Below are positions 42,984 to 52,876 of a stretch of 64,000 nt of DNA, in pieces. A program made the translations under genes and the position numbers. The notes under the pieces were generated by a model that was not told the DNA's origin, did no database searches, and was given only the letters and a program-made list of their open reading frames with translations. The stretch comes from Gemmatimonadota bacterium (lineage in GTDB: Bacteria > Gemmatimonadota > Gemmatimonadetes > Longimicrobiales > Gaopeijiaceae). Where the stretch lies: contig JAOTVA010000001.1 in NCBI GenBank assembly GCA_029863645.1, forward strand, positions 1 to 64,000, written 5' to 3'. Positions within the stretch are counted from its first letter, which is position 1, and every line of letters begins with the position of its first letter.

Positions 42984-43253
42984 TCATGAGCCACTTGCGT
43001 CAGTCTGCACGAGCACATTGGAGGAAGAGGCGAAGAAAGGCTTGTCCCGGTCGTCCACTTTGAGCTCTAGGAGCCGGCTGCCGTCGCTCGTCTTTCCCAA
43101 AACGCCGACGACTTCGCCCTGGCCCTCGACACAGAGCACAATGTCGCCGACTGCGGGCACGGTTTCTGGGTCGGAATGCCAACCACCGGGCTCGTCGAGC
43201 GACGAGACGCGAAGGCTATCTCTGCTCACTCGGCCGACGCTTTTCGACAACAA
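42984..43253 (-). CDS. Small hypothetical protein downstream of infA
   Basis: 89 aa, TTG start two bases after the infA stop. The segment VGDIVLCVEGQGEVVGVLGKTSDGSRLLELKVDDRDKPFFASSSNVLV has the look of a small SH3-like beta barrel. Tight spacing behind infA argues for co-transcription. The start codon is uncertain and the first ~25 residues are poorly defined. No family recognised. Confidence 0.5.
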   Translation of the reverse strand: MLSKSVGRVSRDSLRVSSLDEPGGWHSDPETVPAVGDIVLCVEGQGEVVGVLGKTSDGSRLLELKVDDRDKPFFASSSNVLVQTDASGS

Positions 43254-43255
43254 AG

Positions 43256-43519
43256 CTAGCGCCTCCGCCGGACTGGACGTTTAACAGGCGGGGGGCTCCC
43301 CACTTTGTGGCGGTACGTGATGCGGCCACGGTTCAGGTCGTACGGTGAAAGCTCCAGCGTCACCATGTCCCCAACCAGGACGCGGATGCGGAACTTGGAC
43401 ATCCGACCGGCGAGGTACGCGAGCACCACGTGGTCATTCTGCAGCTGGACCCTGAAATTTCGATCGGGAAGTACTTCCGTCACGAGCCCCTCGACTTCGA
43501 TCGCCTGCTCCTTCGCCAT
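43256..43519 (-). CDS. infA: Translation initiation factor IF-1 with basic C-terminal extension
   Basis: 87 aa from ATG 43519 with GGAGGT upstream. Core OB fold: [72 protein letters not shown]-type sequence, here recognised from [27 protein letters not shown] and PYDLNRGRI. Normal bacterial IF-1 ends near ITYR(F/Y)K at ~72 aa; here about 15 extra residues ([15 protein letters not shown]) follow. It binds the 30S A site during initiation. It is not in the usual ribosomal protein operon. Confidence 0.95.
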   Translation of the reverse strand: MAKEQAIEVEGLVTEVLPDRNFRVQLQNDHVVLAYLAGRMSKFRIRVLVGDMVTLELSPYDLNRGRITYRHKVGSPPPVKRPVRRRR

Positions 43520-43676
43520 CTGACCTCCCAATCTTGGATCCGAAAAACAAGAAACGCCGACGGGAGCACCGCGGGAGCGCTCGCTGCCAGCGTTTTATTT
43601 GCGAATACCTTTTCTCGCCGTCCCTAAGCCTAGCGGAAATCGGCGGTTTGCGTCAGTCCTGGCGCGGATGGGCAAC

Positions 43677-43715
43677 AAAAAAGCATGCCGCCCCGGGGTT
43701 ACCGGGGCGGCATGC
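43677..43715 (-). terminator. Rho-independent terminator of the cold-shock gene
   Basis: A perfect 14-bp stem GCATGCCGCCCCGG/CCGGGGCGGCATGC with a 5-nt loop, followed on the minus strand by TTTTTT. It lies 26 bp after the csp stop. The best intrinsic terminator in the window. Confidence 0.9.
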
Positions 43716-43741
43716 GAAACCGATCGGAAATCGGCTGGGTG

Positions 43742-43948
43742 TCAGGCTACGACGACGTTCTCCGCCGCCGGGCCCTTCGCTCCCTGCACCACGTCGAACT
43801 CGACCTTGGCGCCCTCAGCGAGGGTCTTGAAGCCCTCGGCCTGAATGGCACTGTGATGGACGAAGCAGTCCTTGCTGCCGTCCTCCGGCGTGATGAAGCC
43901 GAAACCCTTCTGATCGTTGAACCACTTTACTGTTCCCTTGGTACGCAT
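43742..43948 (-). CDS. Cold-shock protein, CspA family
   Basis: 68 aa from ATG 43948 with AAGGAG upstream. RNP motifs KGFGFIT and DCFVHHSAI are intact, in [21 protein letters not shown]; the tail reads [17 protein letters not shown] single OB-fold RNA/ssDNA chaperone. The ~200 bp upstream has no gene and probably carries the 5' leader typical for this family. It ends in a strong intrinsic terminator. Confidence 0.95.
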   Translation of the reverse strand: MRTKGTVKWFNDQKGFGFITPEDGSKDCFVHHSAIQAEGFKTLAEGAKVEFDVVQGAKGPAAENVVVA

Positions 43949-44153
43949 CGATGCGCTCCTTGGATGTGCGAGTCGGAGCCACGATGACGCGTACTTGCCG
44001 ACTGCTGTACTGCGCGGAATGCTTCCGCGCGAGAGTGACCACCTTGGCCACAAAGCAAATGCGGCGATCCCCGAAATGAGACCACCGCCTTCATTCGAAT
44101 CGTAGGCCCCACTTTGGGGCCGTGCGAAAGAGTCGCATGAGGGCGGCAGGCTG

Positions 44154-44351
44154 TCAACGCCATTTTGTGTCTTCCGCCGTGGCGATCACAAGGGCCGCCA
44201 ACTCAGCCCAGCGGACCGGGGTGGGTTGCAGCTCCTCGAGGATCTCGTCAGCGGTGGGACCGGTGAACTGTCCGCGGTGCGGTTTCTTTGCGTCGAGGTA
44301 CGCCTCAACAGCGCGCCGGACGACTGGGCGCTCCTCGATTGTCAACTCCAT
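44154..44351 (-). CDS. Small hypothetical protein
   Basis: 65 aa, [24 protein letters not shown]... ending EDTKWR. Mostly helical, with balanced charge; codon use is similar to neighbours. No clear ribosome site, so it is only a candidate. No family recognised. Confidence 0.4.
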   Translation of the reverse strand: MELTIEERPVVRRAVEAYLDAKKPHRGQFTGPTADEILEELQPTPVRWAELAALVIATAEDTKWR

Positions 44352-44429
44352 GGAACCAATCTAACCGGAGATGCACCAACTAGGGTTTCCGCTTCGCCGC
44401 AACCCATTCGACCGCGCCCGAAAGCCACA

Positions 44430-44665
44430 TCAGGGCGACGGTAACGCCAACGCGACCAGCTCCGGAGCCTGCCCGCGGGCGCCGACGGAGAGCACGACGA
44501 ACTGGCGGCCGCCCACCTCGTATGTGATCGGATGCCCATTCTGGGTCCCGGGCAGCTCGATCTCGCGCAGGACTTCACCGGTCGCCTTGTCGATAGCGCG
44601 TAGGACAGGATCGCCACCCCACCCTTCGCCTGCAAAGAGCAGCGTGCTGGTTACGAGCGTGGTGG
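44430..44665 (-). pseudogene. C-terminal remnant of a PQQ-dependent dehydrogenase
   Basis: On the minus strand the frame ending at TGA 44430 reads TLVTSTLLFAGEGWGGDPVL, RAIDKATGEVLREIELPGTQ and GHPITYEVGGRQFVVLSVGA, ending ELVALALPSP. This is the last beta-propeller blade of quinoprotein alcohol/glucose dehydrogenases. About 75 residues are present; upstream the frame breaks near 44670, and the neighbouring frame (44575-44871) carries no recognisable blade. An intact enzyme would need ~550 residues or more, so the gene is a decayed relic. Confidence 0.7.
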
Positions 44666-44869
44666 GTCGGGCGCATCCGCTTGTATCCGGTCAACCCGTC
44701 GGGGTGCGTCGGTCCGGTCATTCTGCCGACGCCGCTGGGGACGAACAAGCCCGTCCCGGCGCCGTGTCGCCCTCCCCGCCTTGGATTTCTGACGTCACTT
44801 GACGTATTCTGATGGGCGCGCAGATCGGCCGTATCAGGACCCGGGCCCTTAGGACAGGAGCAACCCATC

Positions 44870-46216
44870 ATGAGACCCCATTTCGTCCCCAGGGCACTCT
44901 CAACGGCGTTGTCGGCGTCGGCGTTGGTTCTCGCCGTGGGTGCGTTGAACGAGGTCGCCGCCCAAGACGCTCCGACCTTCAGCGCCGACGTGGCTCCGAT
45001 CCTCTTCGAGAACTGCGTGCGTTGCCATCAACCCGACGGCATCGGACCCATGTCGCTCCTGTCGTACCAGGAGGCCCGTCGCTACGCGAGCCGGATCCGT
45101 CAGAAGGTCGAGAGCGGGGAGATGCCGCCCTGGCACTTGGACAAGACGGTCGGCATTCAAGCCTACAAGAACGACATCTCGCTTTCCGCCCGGCAGATCC
45201 AGACGATCGTCCGTTGGGCGGACGCGGGCGCACCCGAGGGAGATCCCTCGGTCCTGCCGCCCGCACCGGACATCCCCGACGGCCGTGACTTCGTACTCAC
45301 GGGCGAGCTGGGGCCACCCGACTTCGTCATCCAGTCCACGCCCTATACGGTGCAGGCCAACGCCCAAGACCAATGGTGGAGCCCGAACGTCTCGTTCGAA
45401 GGCGTCATCGACCAGCCCCGCTACGTCCGTGCGACCGAGATGAAGGGCAGCTACCCGAACGGAGCGAAGGTCCTTCATCACGGACACGTAACGCTGTCGA
45501 TGGTGGATGAGCAGGGCCGCCGCAGCTCCCGGCCGCTCGGCCGCCAGGGCGTCGGCAAGGGCGGAGATCTATTCCCGGAGAATACGGGGATGCTCATCCA
45601 GCCGGAGGGTCAGGTGAACTGGAACCTGCACTACTTCCCCATCGCCGAAGTCGTCGAGGACGAGCAGGCCATCGCGGGCGTCTGGCTCTACCCAGAGGGC
45701 TACGTGCCGGAATACGAGACCATCGGCGAGCAGCGGTTCACGGCTGACATGGGCGGCGACATGCCCTGGGCCGGCGACATCGTCCTGCCACCCCATTCGG
45801 TGAAGGTGCAGCAAGGCGTGCACGTCATGGACCGCCCGGTCATGGTGAGCAGCTTCCGTCCCCACATGCACATGAGAGGCCGCGAGCAGTCAGTCGAGGC
45901 GATCTATCCCGACGGTCGCCGCGAGATGCTGGGGAAGGTCGACAACTACAGTCACTTCTGGCAGATATCCTACGCTTTTGAAGATCAGGTCGCGCCTCTC
46001 CTGCCGAAGGGCACCGTCTTGCTGATCACCACGGTGTGGGACAACACCGCCGCCAACCCCATCAACCCGGATCCGAGGCAGTGGGTCGTGTTCGGCCAGA
46101 GGGGCGTGGACGAGATGTCTCACGTGTGGTTGGGCATGACCTATCTGACCGACGAGCAGTTCGAGCGTCTCTCGGCCGAACGTACACGTATGGCTGCCGC
46201 GGAGGACGGAGGCTGA
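44870..46216 (+). CDS. Exported haem c protein with PHM-like copper-monooxygenase domain
   Basis: 448 aa. Signal peptide to ~NEVAAQ. Residues ~35-105 form a cytochrome-c-like domain with a CxxCH site in FENCVRCHQPDGIGPMSLLS and a possible axial Met in MPPWHLD. Residues ~140-430 resemble the type II copper ascorbate-dependent monooxygenase fold: VLHHGHVTL, NLHYFPIAE and FRPHMHMRGRE supply His/Met copper-site candidates. The stop codon TGA overlaps the proposed CTG start of the next gene. Probably a periplasmic oxidoreductase of unknown substrate; paired function with the next gene and the opposing cytochrome gene is inferred. Confidence 0.78.
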   Translation: MRPHFVPRALSTALSASALVLAVGALNEVAAQDAPTFSADVAPILFENCVRCHQPDGIGPMSLLSYQEARRYASRIRQKVESGEMPPWHLDKTVGIQAYKNDISLSARQIQTIVRWADAGAPEGDPSVLPPAPDIPDGRDFVLTGELGPPDFVIQSTPYTVQANAQDQWWSPNVSFEGVIDQPRYVRATEMKGSYPNGAKVLHHGHVTLSMVDEQGRRSSRPLGRQGVGKGGDLFPENTGMLIQPEGQVNWNLHYFPIAEVVEDEQAIAGVWLYPEGYVPEYETIGEQRFTADMGGDMPWAGDIVLPPHSVKVQQGVHVMDRPVMVSSFRPHMHMRGREQSVEAIYPDGRREMLGKVDNYSHFWQISYAFEDQVAPLLPKGTVLLITTVWDNTAANPINPDPRQWVVFGQRGVDEMSHVWLGMTYLTDEQFERLSAERTRMAAAEDGG

Positions 46217-47079
46217 TTCGCACCGGCATCGTTGCTGCCGCGGCCCTGGCCGCGCTGGCCGCTGCGGATCCATCGATCGTCGCAGGGCAGGCCGTCCGAA
46301 GCAGCAGCCCGTTGAACGAGGCCGCGCTACGCCCGCGGGGCCAGAACGTGATTCCCGTCTACGACGGTTGGTTCGAGAACGCGGACGGCAGCTACACGTT
46401 CTGCTTCGGCTACTTCAACATGAATACCGAGGAAGCGCTCGACGTCCCGCTCGGACCCGGCAACCGGGTCGAGCCGGCCCGCTTCGATGGACGACAGCCG
46501 ACCCACTTCGATCCCGTTCCTGATCCGGGGCTCACCTCGAAGTACCGACACCACTGGTGCGTCTTCACCGTGGAGGTGCCCGCAGACTTCGGGATGGCTG
46601 ATGTGGTGTGGACCTTAGCCACGCAGGACGACACGCTGTCCGTGCCGGCCTCCCTCATTCCCGCCTATATCCTCGACGAGGTCGAGTCCCCGGCCCGTTT
46701 CGCGGTGGCACCCTTCCTGAGGCTCGAGGAGGACGGTGCACGTATCCAAGGGCGGAGAGGATTACGTTCGGGTCCCCGTAGCGTGAGGGTCAATGAGCCG
46801 CTCCAGGTGCGCGCTTGGATCGAGCATGGCGAGCCGGGCACCTGGCTCGGATGGACGAAGCATCAGGGTCCCGGCTCGGTAACGTTCACGTCGGAGGAGA
46901 TCCGCGTCGACGCCCCCACGGGGGTCGCCACGACGTCGGTAACGTTCGACCGCGCGGGTAGGTACGTCCTACGCGTTCAGGCCATAAACGACATCGAGAA
47001 CACCCGCAATCCTACGTACGGCTTCGAGTTCCACTGCTGCTGGACGAACGGGTACGTCGTCGTGGACGTGGTGGACTGA
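46213..47079 (+). CDS. Exported hypothetical protein, coupled to the cytochrome/PHM gene
   Basis: 288 aa if it starts at CTG 46213. There is no in-frame ATG, GTG or TTG in the right place: the ORF track start at 46036 lies well inside the previous gene. CTG 46213 forms a CTGA overlap with the previous stop and has GGAGGA six bases upstream; ATT 46216 is another option. The product opens with a signal peptide (LIRTGIVAAAALAALAAADPSIVAGQ) and contains NADGSYTFCFGYFNMNTEEAL, KYRHHWCVFTVEVPADF and a C-terminal beta domain (DRAGRYVLRVQAIND). Function unknown. Confidence 0.65.
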   Translation: MIRTGIVAAAALAALAAADPSIVAGQAVRSSSPLNEAALRPRGQNVIPVYDGWFENADGSYTFCFGYFNMNTEEALDVPLGPGNRVEPARFDGRQPTHFDPVPDPGLTSKYRHHWCVFTVEVPADFGMADVVWTLATQDDTLSVPASLIPAYILDEVESPARFAVAPFLRLEEDGARIQGRRGLRSGPRSVRVNEPLQVRAWIEHGEPGTWLGWTKHQGPGSVTFTSEEIRVDAPTGVATTSVTFDRAGRYVLRVQAINDIENTRNPTYGFEFHCCWTNGYVVVDVVD

Positions 47080-47086
47080 CGCCTGA

Positions 47087-49252
47087 TCAGTTCGCCAGCG
47101 GATCGGGCCTCAGCTGGAACTTGATCACCTTGCTCGTGGTCCCCTCGCCTCCCTCCATGTGGAAGGGTGCTCGCGTGCTCACGGTCGTCCACACGCCCCT
47201 GCCCTTCCAGCCCGCATCGGGGTCGTCGATCCGTCCGTCCATCCACTTGGTGTAAAAGCCGAGCGGGTACGGCACGCGTAGGACGACCCATTGGCCGTCG
47301 TTCCAGACGAGCAGGCCTTCCGAAGCGTTGCCCGTGTTGATCGGCACGTTCTCGCCCAGGCCGAGGGCGCCCCACCAATCCACCCAGGTGTAATAGCTCG
47401 CCTCGGCGCTGCCGGGAGTATCGACGCCTCCGATCTGTGGAAGCGGCTCCGTGTGGAAGGTCCACCCTTCCGGGCAGTGCTGGCCGGTCGCGTCAGGCCC
47501 GTTCAACGGCCCTCTGCACTGGCTTCTGTCGAACCGGCCCAGATGTCCACTGGCCAGCGCCACCCACGCGACGCCGTTGCGGTCCACGTCCATCCCACGT
47601 GGGGAGAAGCCTTCTACCGGATCTCCGTCGGGCCCCAAGGGAAGCTCGTAGTACTCCGCGAGCGCGGTCTCTTCGGGCCGATCGCCCGGATCTAAACGGA
47701 CAACCGCACCTGGATATCCCAGGGATGACGCCCACACCGATCCGTCCGGAGCTGGCGCGACCGCGTAGAAGCCTGCGTTGATTCGCCGGTCCATCGCGGG
47801 GTTCGCCGGATCACGCGGCTCGACGTACGCGTCTCGGATCCCGTTTCCGTTCGTGTCCAGAATCAACGGCGTCCACCCCTGTGACGCCTCCTCGTCTCCG
47901 GTCTCCAGGTACATGCGCGTATTCAGCCAGCCGACCGCCTGTCCGCCGCCGCTCGTCCAAAGCGTGTTGTCCTCGTCCATCGCGAACATGAGGTGGTGCG
48001 TGCCGAAGCAGGTGCTGATGTGCTTGTACTCCTGCGTTCGCGGGTCGTATACGCCCAGGTGTCGGCCCGCAGCTTCGAGCGGAAATAGTCTGGCCGAAGG
48101 GTGACTCGAGCCCTCGCGGCAGAAGGCGGGATTTTCGCGATCACGCACGCGCGCGGTCAGCCAGACGCGACCTTCGCCGTCCAGCATGGGGTTGTGGACG
48201 TTCGCCTTGCTGTCCCAGATCGGCTCGTCTCCGAAGTACGGGGACGGTGCGGCCATGGCCTGCTCCGAGGCCGGGGAAATCGAAGGGTCCCGCACGGTGA
48301 GCGGGATCTGCGAGGCAGTGTTCGTGCGGGGGTCGAGGACCGGGGTGTAGTCGGCGCTGAGCTCCAGGGCGCCGTAGACGGGACCGTACGCGTTGACGGT
48401 GGGGTCCCGGCGGTCCGTGGACACTACGTCGTGCAAATAGGCAGTGGGGTCCGCCCAGTCCCAAACAGTGATCACGACGTTGCGTTCGATCCCCTGCGGA
48501 CGCGGCGGAGCTGGGGGAACCGCCCCGGCTTCGATTCGGTCGGTCCAGCTGGCGAACATCTCGAGGGCCCGTCGGGTGCCCAGCTGACCGATGCCGTTCA
48601 TCATCTGCGTGCCGGCCTGACCGGAGAGCACCCGTCGCTCCCAGGCCTCGACGGAGGATTCGAGGTGGCCGATCGCGTCGGGGATCTGGCGCGTACCTAG
48701 CGTCCCGAGTTGGTGGCACGCCGTGCAGGTGCCGGACTTCATACGGCGAAGCCAGTCGGCCTGCGTGGGAACGTCCGGTGAGATGCCGTTGCCCAAGGCT
48801 CCCGTGCCTGGAAACTCGTCCGCCTCTGGAACCTCGATCAGCGACAGCCAGTAGCCCGCGGGATAGTAGTGCGCCGCAGCGACGGCGTCGGGCGCCGGCA
48901 CGGCGGTCAGGTCCACGGTGCTCCCCGGACCGGCGTCGGTCTTCGGTGAGTCCACCAGCCCATACCCACGCACCCACACGCTGTACCGCGCGTCCGGGAG
49001 ATCCGGCAGCAGATATCGGCCGTCGTCGTCCGTCACGACGATGCGCGCGAACGCGGTCGGCAAATCGTCTGTTTCGGCGATGACCCAGACGCCCGCTTCG
49101 GGACCGGCCGGGCCGTTCACGACGCCGGAGATGTCGGCGCCGCTTGCGGTAGACTCGGTCCCCGAGCAGGCGACGGTCCACGCGCTCAGGAGCACCACGG
49201 CGGCGGTTACACCGCGAAACCTCGGGGGCGTACTCGGGCGCATGGACCTCAT
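47087..49252 (-). CDS. Haem c lipoprotein with carboxypeptidase-regulatory and propeller-like regions
   Basis: 721 aa from ATG 49252 (GGAG upstream); the ORF track start at 49612 is inside the opposing aconitase gene. Lipobox-like AWTVAC then SG. Residues ~30-110: carboxypeptidase regulatory beta domain (VNGPAGPEAGVWVIAE, DDGRYLLPDLPDARYSVWV). Residues ~150-230: single CxxCH (GTCTACHQLGTLGT). The remainder has repeated strands like Vgb/streptogramin-lyase propellers (DNTLWTSGGG, DGSVWASSLGYPGAVVRLDP, NGVAWVALASGHLGRFD). Convergent with the preceding cytochrome/PHM pair. Probably periplasmic electron transfer or binding; substrate unknown. Confidence 0.78.
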   Translation of the reverse strand: MRSMRPSTPPRFRGVTAAVVLLSAWTVACSGTESTASGADISGVVNGPAGPEAGVWVIAETDDLPTAFARIVVTDDDGRYLLPDLPDARYSVWVRGYGLVDSPKTDAGPGSTVDLTAVPAPDAVAAAHYYPAGYWLSLIEVPEADEFPGTGALGNGISPDVPTQADWLRRMKSGTCTACHQLGTLGTRQIPDAIGHLESSVEAWERRVLSGQAGTQMMNGIGQLGTRRALEMFASWTDRIEAGAVPPAPPRPQGIERNVVITVWDWADPTAYLHDVVSTDRRDPTVNAYGPVYGALELSADYTPVLDPRTNTASQIPLTVRDPSISPASEQAMAAPSPYFGDEPIWDSKANVHNPMLDGEGRVWLTARVRDRENPAFCREGSSHPSARLFPLEAAGRHLGVYDPRTQEYKHISTCFGTHHLMFAMDEDNTLWTSGGGQAVGWLNTRMYLETGDEEASQGWTPLILDTNGNGIRDAYVEPRDPANPAMDRRINAGFYAVAPAPDGSVWASSLGYPGAVVRLDPGDRPEETALAEYYELPLGPDGDPVEGFSPRGMDVDRNGVAWVALASGHLGRFDRSQCRGPLNGPDATGQHCPEGWTFHTEPLPQIGGVDTPGSAEASYYTWVDWWGALGLGENVPINTGNASEGLLVWNDGQWVVLRVPYPLGFYTKWMDGRIDDPDAGWKGRGVWTTVSTRAPFHMEGGEGTTSKVIKFQLRPDPLAN

Positions 49253-49414
49253 GGCTCGCTCCAGTCTGGGACCTTCCGACTCCTTCCTTCGAGCGTGAAC
49301 ATCCGACCGGGGAATTCCTGGGGCAAGGGACGGGCACCACCTGACACGGCACCCCGCTTGCGACATCATTAGGGTCTCGACACGCCCAGACCGCACGTCT
49401 CGACAGGAGCCACC

Positions 49415-52216
49415 GTGGCGGACCACAACCGCGACCCCTTCGGCGCCCGAACAACCGTCGACCTTCCCGAAGGAACGACGTCCTTTTACCGCCTCGCTCG
49501 GCTTGAGGAGGAAGGGGTGGTCGATGCGCTCGACCGGCTTCCCTTCTCCATCCGCATCTTGCTCGAGAATGCGCTGCGCCACGCAGGGGGTGCGTACGTC
49601 TCGCCCGACCACGTAAAGGCGGTCGCGCAGTGGAGCCCGACGAACTCGGGAGCCGACGTCCCCTTCATGCCGTCACGCGTCGTGCTGCAGGACTTCACGG
49701 GCGTGCCGGCCGTGGTCGACCTGGCCGCAATGAGGGACGGCTTGAAGGCCCTGGGAGGCGACCCGGCCCGCATCAATCCGGTCGTCCCAGCCGACCTGGT
49801 CATCGACCACTCCGTGCAGGTCGACTATTTCGGCTTCGAGGATGCGTTCCGGCTCAATGTCGAGAGGGAGTTCGAGCGGAACCGGGAGCGCTACGCCTTG
49901 CTGCGTTGGGCCGGGGAAGCGTTCAACAACTTTTCGGTCGTGCCGCCCGGGACGGGCATCGTGCACCAGGTGAATCTCGAGTACCTGGCCGCGGTCATCC
50001 ATCGCCGTGAGCACGACGGCAGCTTCCTGGCATACCCGGACACACTAGTCGGCACCGACTCCCACACGACCATGATCAACGGGCTCGGCGTGGTCGGGTG
50101 GGGCGTCGGCGGGATCGAGGCGGAGGCGGTCGTCTTGGGCCAGCCTTACTACATGCTGCTTCCCGAGGTCGTGGGCATGAAGCTCCACGGCACGCTACCG
50201 GAAGGCGCCACCGCCACCGATCTGGTGCTACGCGTGACGGAGATGCTGCGGAAGCACGGCGTGGTCGGTCGTTTCGTCGAGTACTACGGCGCGGGCCTCA
50301 GTCACCTCACGCTTCCAGACAAGGCGACGCTCGCCAACATGTCGCCTGAGTACGGTGCGACCATCGGCTTCTTCCCGGTCGACGCGCAGGCGCTGAAGTA
50401 TCTGCGGGGCACGGGCCGGCCGGAGGCGATGGTGCAGCGCGTTGAACGCATCACCAAGGAGCTCGGGCTCTTCCGCACCGACGAGACCCCGGACCCAGAG
50501 TACACATCCGTGCTCGAGCTGGACCTGAGCACGGTCGAGCCCAGCCTGGCCGGGCCGAAGCGGCCGCAGGACCGGATCCGCTTGGCGGACATGCGCAGAC
50601 AGTGGGACAAGGATCTCCCCGGACTGGTCCCGGCGGGCTTCACCCTGCCGCCACCGGCTGTGGCAGCGGGCGAGGGGGAGCCTCGTACCGGCGAGAGCTG
50701 GGCCGGCGAAGGCGGAAGTGCAACCGTGAAGGTCTCCGCGCCGAGCCGTTGTGTGATCGTCGACTGTGATGGCGTGAAGGGCGAGATCGGTGACGGCACG
50801 GTCGTCATTGCCGCAATCACGAGCTGCACGAACACGTCGAATCCTTCGGTCATGGTCGCTGCCGGCCTCCTGGCCAGAAACGCGGTTGCGCGAGGTCTCC
50901 AGGTCAAACCGTGGGTGAAGACGTCCATGGCGCCGGGAAGTCAGGTCGTCACCGACTATCTCACCAAGGCCAATCTCCTCGCGCCGCTCGAAGAGTTGCA
51001 CTTCAACGTGGTCGGGTACGGCTGCACGACGTGCATCGGCAATAGCGGTCCCCTCCCGGAGAACGTTCACAAGGCAGTCGAGGAGAACGGACTGGTCGTC
51101 GCCGCGGTGCTCTCGGGGAACCGCAACTTCGAAGCCCGCATCCACCCCCTCGTGCGTGGAAACTATCTCGCCTCGCCGCCGCTCGTTGTGGCCTACGCGC
51201 TCGCGGGCCGCGTAGACATCGATCTCTACAACGAGCCCTTGGGGCACGACCGGCTCGGAGCACCTGTGTTCCTCGCGGACCTGTGGCCGGCTCCGGCCGA
51301 GGTGCGCGACACCGTCGCTTCCGCGCTCGAGCCGGAGATGTTCACGACCCGGTACAAGGTCGTGGGCACGGGAGATGAGAACTGGCAGGCGCTGCCGATT
51401 CCCGCTGAGAGCAGCCTGTACGAATGGGCCGAGGATTCGACCTACGTGCGTCGGCCTCCCTTCTTCGAAGGGATGAGCATCGACGTGCCCGCGGGATCCG
51501 ACGTCCATGGAGCGCGCGTGATGGCGCTCTTGGGGCAGTCGGTGACGACGGACCACATCTCACCGGCGGGCGCGATCCCCAAGGCCGAACCGGCGGCGCG
51601 CTACCTGAAGGAGCACGGCGTCGAGGTGAAGGACTTCAACACCTTCGGCTCACGGCGAGGCAACCACGAAGTCATGATGCGCGGAACGTTCGGTAACGTG
51701 CGCATCAAGAACCTACTCTTGGACGGCTCCGAAGGTGGGCACACGGTCTACTTCCCGACCGGTGAAGAAATGTCGATCTACGACGCGGCGATGCGCTACC
51801 AGGCCGATGGCACGCCGCTCATCGTGATCGCCGGAGGCGAATACGGGACAGGCAGCTCCAGAGACTGGGCCGCGAAAGGCACGATCCTCCTCGGTGTGCG
51901 AGCCGTCATCGCCGAGAGCTACGAGCGTATTCATCGCAGCAACCTGGTCGGCATGGGTGTGCTCCCGCTCGAGTTCCAGAAGGGAGACACCCCGAAGAGC
52001 TTGGGGCTGACGGGACGCGAGACCTTCGACATCGTCGGGGTCGAGGATGGATTGCAGCCCAGCTGCACCGTGAACGTGACTGCGACTGCCGAGGACGGCA
52101 CCGAGACGCGCTTCGAGGCAAACGTGCGACTCGATTCGGACATCGACGTCGAGTACTACCTCAACGGGGGCATTCTCCAGACGGTGCTTCGCAAGATGGC
52201 CCTCGGGGAGATGTAA
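49415..52216 (+). CDS. acnA: Aconitate hydratase A
   Basis: 933 aa from GTG 49415 with AGGAG upstream. Iron-sulfur ligands in [13 protein letters not shown] and [14 protein letters not shown]; substrate motifs [34 protein letters not shown] and [46 protein letters not shown]. Slightly longer than E. coli AcnA (891 aa), with a Gly/Glu-rich insertion (~[22 protein letters not shown]) between domains. Isomerises citrate to isocitrate via cis-aconitate in the TCA cycle. Confidence 0.97.
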   Translation: MADHNRDPFGARTTVDLPEGTTSFYRLARLEEEGVVDALDRLPFSIRILLENALRHAGGAYVSPDHVKAVAQWSPTNSGADVPFMPSRVVLQDFTGVPAVVDLAAMRDGLKALGGDPARINPVVPADLVIDHSVQVDYFGFEDAFRLNVEREFERNRERYALLRWAGEAFNNFSVVPPGTGIVHQVNLEYLAAVIHRREHDGSFLAYPDTLVGTDSHTTMINGLGVVGWGVGGIEAEAVVLGQPYYMLLPEVVGMKLHGTLPEGATATDLVLRVTEMLRKHGVVGRFVEYYGAGLSHLTLPDKATLANMSPEYGATIGFFPVDAQALKYLRGTGRPEAMVQRVERITKELGLFRTDETPDPEYTSVLELDLSTVEPSLAGPKRPQDRIRLADMRRQWDKDLPGLVPAGFTLPPPAVAAGEGEPRTGESWAGEGGSATVKVSAPSRCVIVDCDGVKGEIGDGTVVIAAITSCTNTSNPSVMVAAGLLARNAVARGLQVKPWVKTSMAPGSQVVTDYLTKANLLAPLEELHFNVVGYGCTTCIGNSGPLPENVHKAVEENGLVVAAVLSGNRNFEARIHPLVRGNYLASPPLVVAYALAGRVDIDLYNEPLGHDRLGAPVFLADLWPAPAEVRDTVASALEPEMFTTRYKVVGTGDENWQALPIPAESSLYEWAEDSTYVRRPPFFEGMSIDVPAGSDVHGARVMALLGQSVTTDHISPAGAIPKAEPAARYLKEHGVEVKDFNTFGSRRGNHEVMMRGTFGNVRIKNLLLDGSEGGHTVYFPTGEEMSIYDAAMRYQADGTPLIVIAGGEYGTGSSRDWAAKGTILLGVRAVIAESYERIHRSNLVGMGVLPLEFQKGDTPKSLGLTGRETFDIVGVEDGLQPSCTVNVTATAEDGTETRFEANVRLDSDIDVEYYLNGGILQTVLRKMALGEM

Positions 52217-52234
52217 CTCGGAGCTGCCGACCTC

Positions 52235-52870
52235 CTACTCCTCCGAACCCTCCCTTCGGAGTGACACGGGGGGTCCGAGGACCTCGCGAAAGACGAAGGC
52301 TTGCCGGAGGGCGTGTCGACCCGCACGCAGCTGATGGCGTATGGCGAGCACGTCCGCGCTCGACCGTACTGCCAACGGGTCCATGCCGTCTTGTTCGGAC
52401 CTCGCGCGGCTCGACGGGTCTGTCCCGTAGCCTGCGTGAGCCCTGTGTACTCGGTGAGTCTCCACGGGCCGCGCCGGTATCGACTCCACCTTCACCGGCG
52501 CTGGTGCCGGCCTCGTCGGGGCCGGCACCTTGCTCCGCGCCAGCCCTGCGATCTCCTCCCATATGTCAGTCGGGATCATCCCCTCTGAACCCTCTGCGTC
52601 GCTCTTGGCCTCTTCGAGCCACGACTCGTCATGCGACGGATCCGCGTCGTAGGTAGGCTGGGATTCGTAGGTGCGCTGGGACTCATACGTGCCTTGTGGC
52701 ACATGCGTCGCCTCGGTGTCGTACCTCGGCACTGCACGTTGCCTTTCCTTCCGCTTCGGCACCGTGGCCTCGGGCGCGCCCCCCTGCTGCTGCTTCTTCT
52801 TACGGCTTCGCGCGACCGAGTCGATGATCGAAAAGAAGATGATCACCGCGAAGAAGATGAGCTCTTCCAT
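52235..52870 (-). CDS. Small membrane protein downstream of the flotillin gene
   Basis: 211 aa. An N-terminal membrane helix MEELIFFAVIIFFSIIDSVARSRKKKQQQ is followed by a long disordered hydrophilic region with repeats of TYESQ-type (GTYESQRTYESQPTYDADP) and a Pro/Ala segment. Only 6 bp separate it from floA and all three genes read the same way, so it is probably a membrane-tethered accessory of the flotillin/NfeD system. No enzymatic motif. Confidence 0.6.
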   Translation of the reverse strand: MEELIFFAVIIFFSIIDSVARSRKKKQQQGGAPEATVPKRKERQRAVPRYDTEATHVPQGTYESQRTYESQPTYDADPSHDESWLEEAKSDAEGSEGMIPTDIWEEIAGLARSKVPAPTRPAPAPVKVESIPARPVETHRVHRAHAGYGTDPSSRARSEQDGMDPLAVRSSADVLAIRHQLRAGRHALRQAFVFREVLGPPVSLRREGSEE

Positions 52871-52876
52871 GCTGCG

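Noticed and set aside
44575-44871. 98-aa minus ORF as a real gene
   Set aside because: It spans the PQQ-dehydrogenase relic in a different frame after a break, and shows no own motifs.
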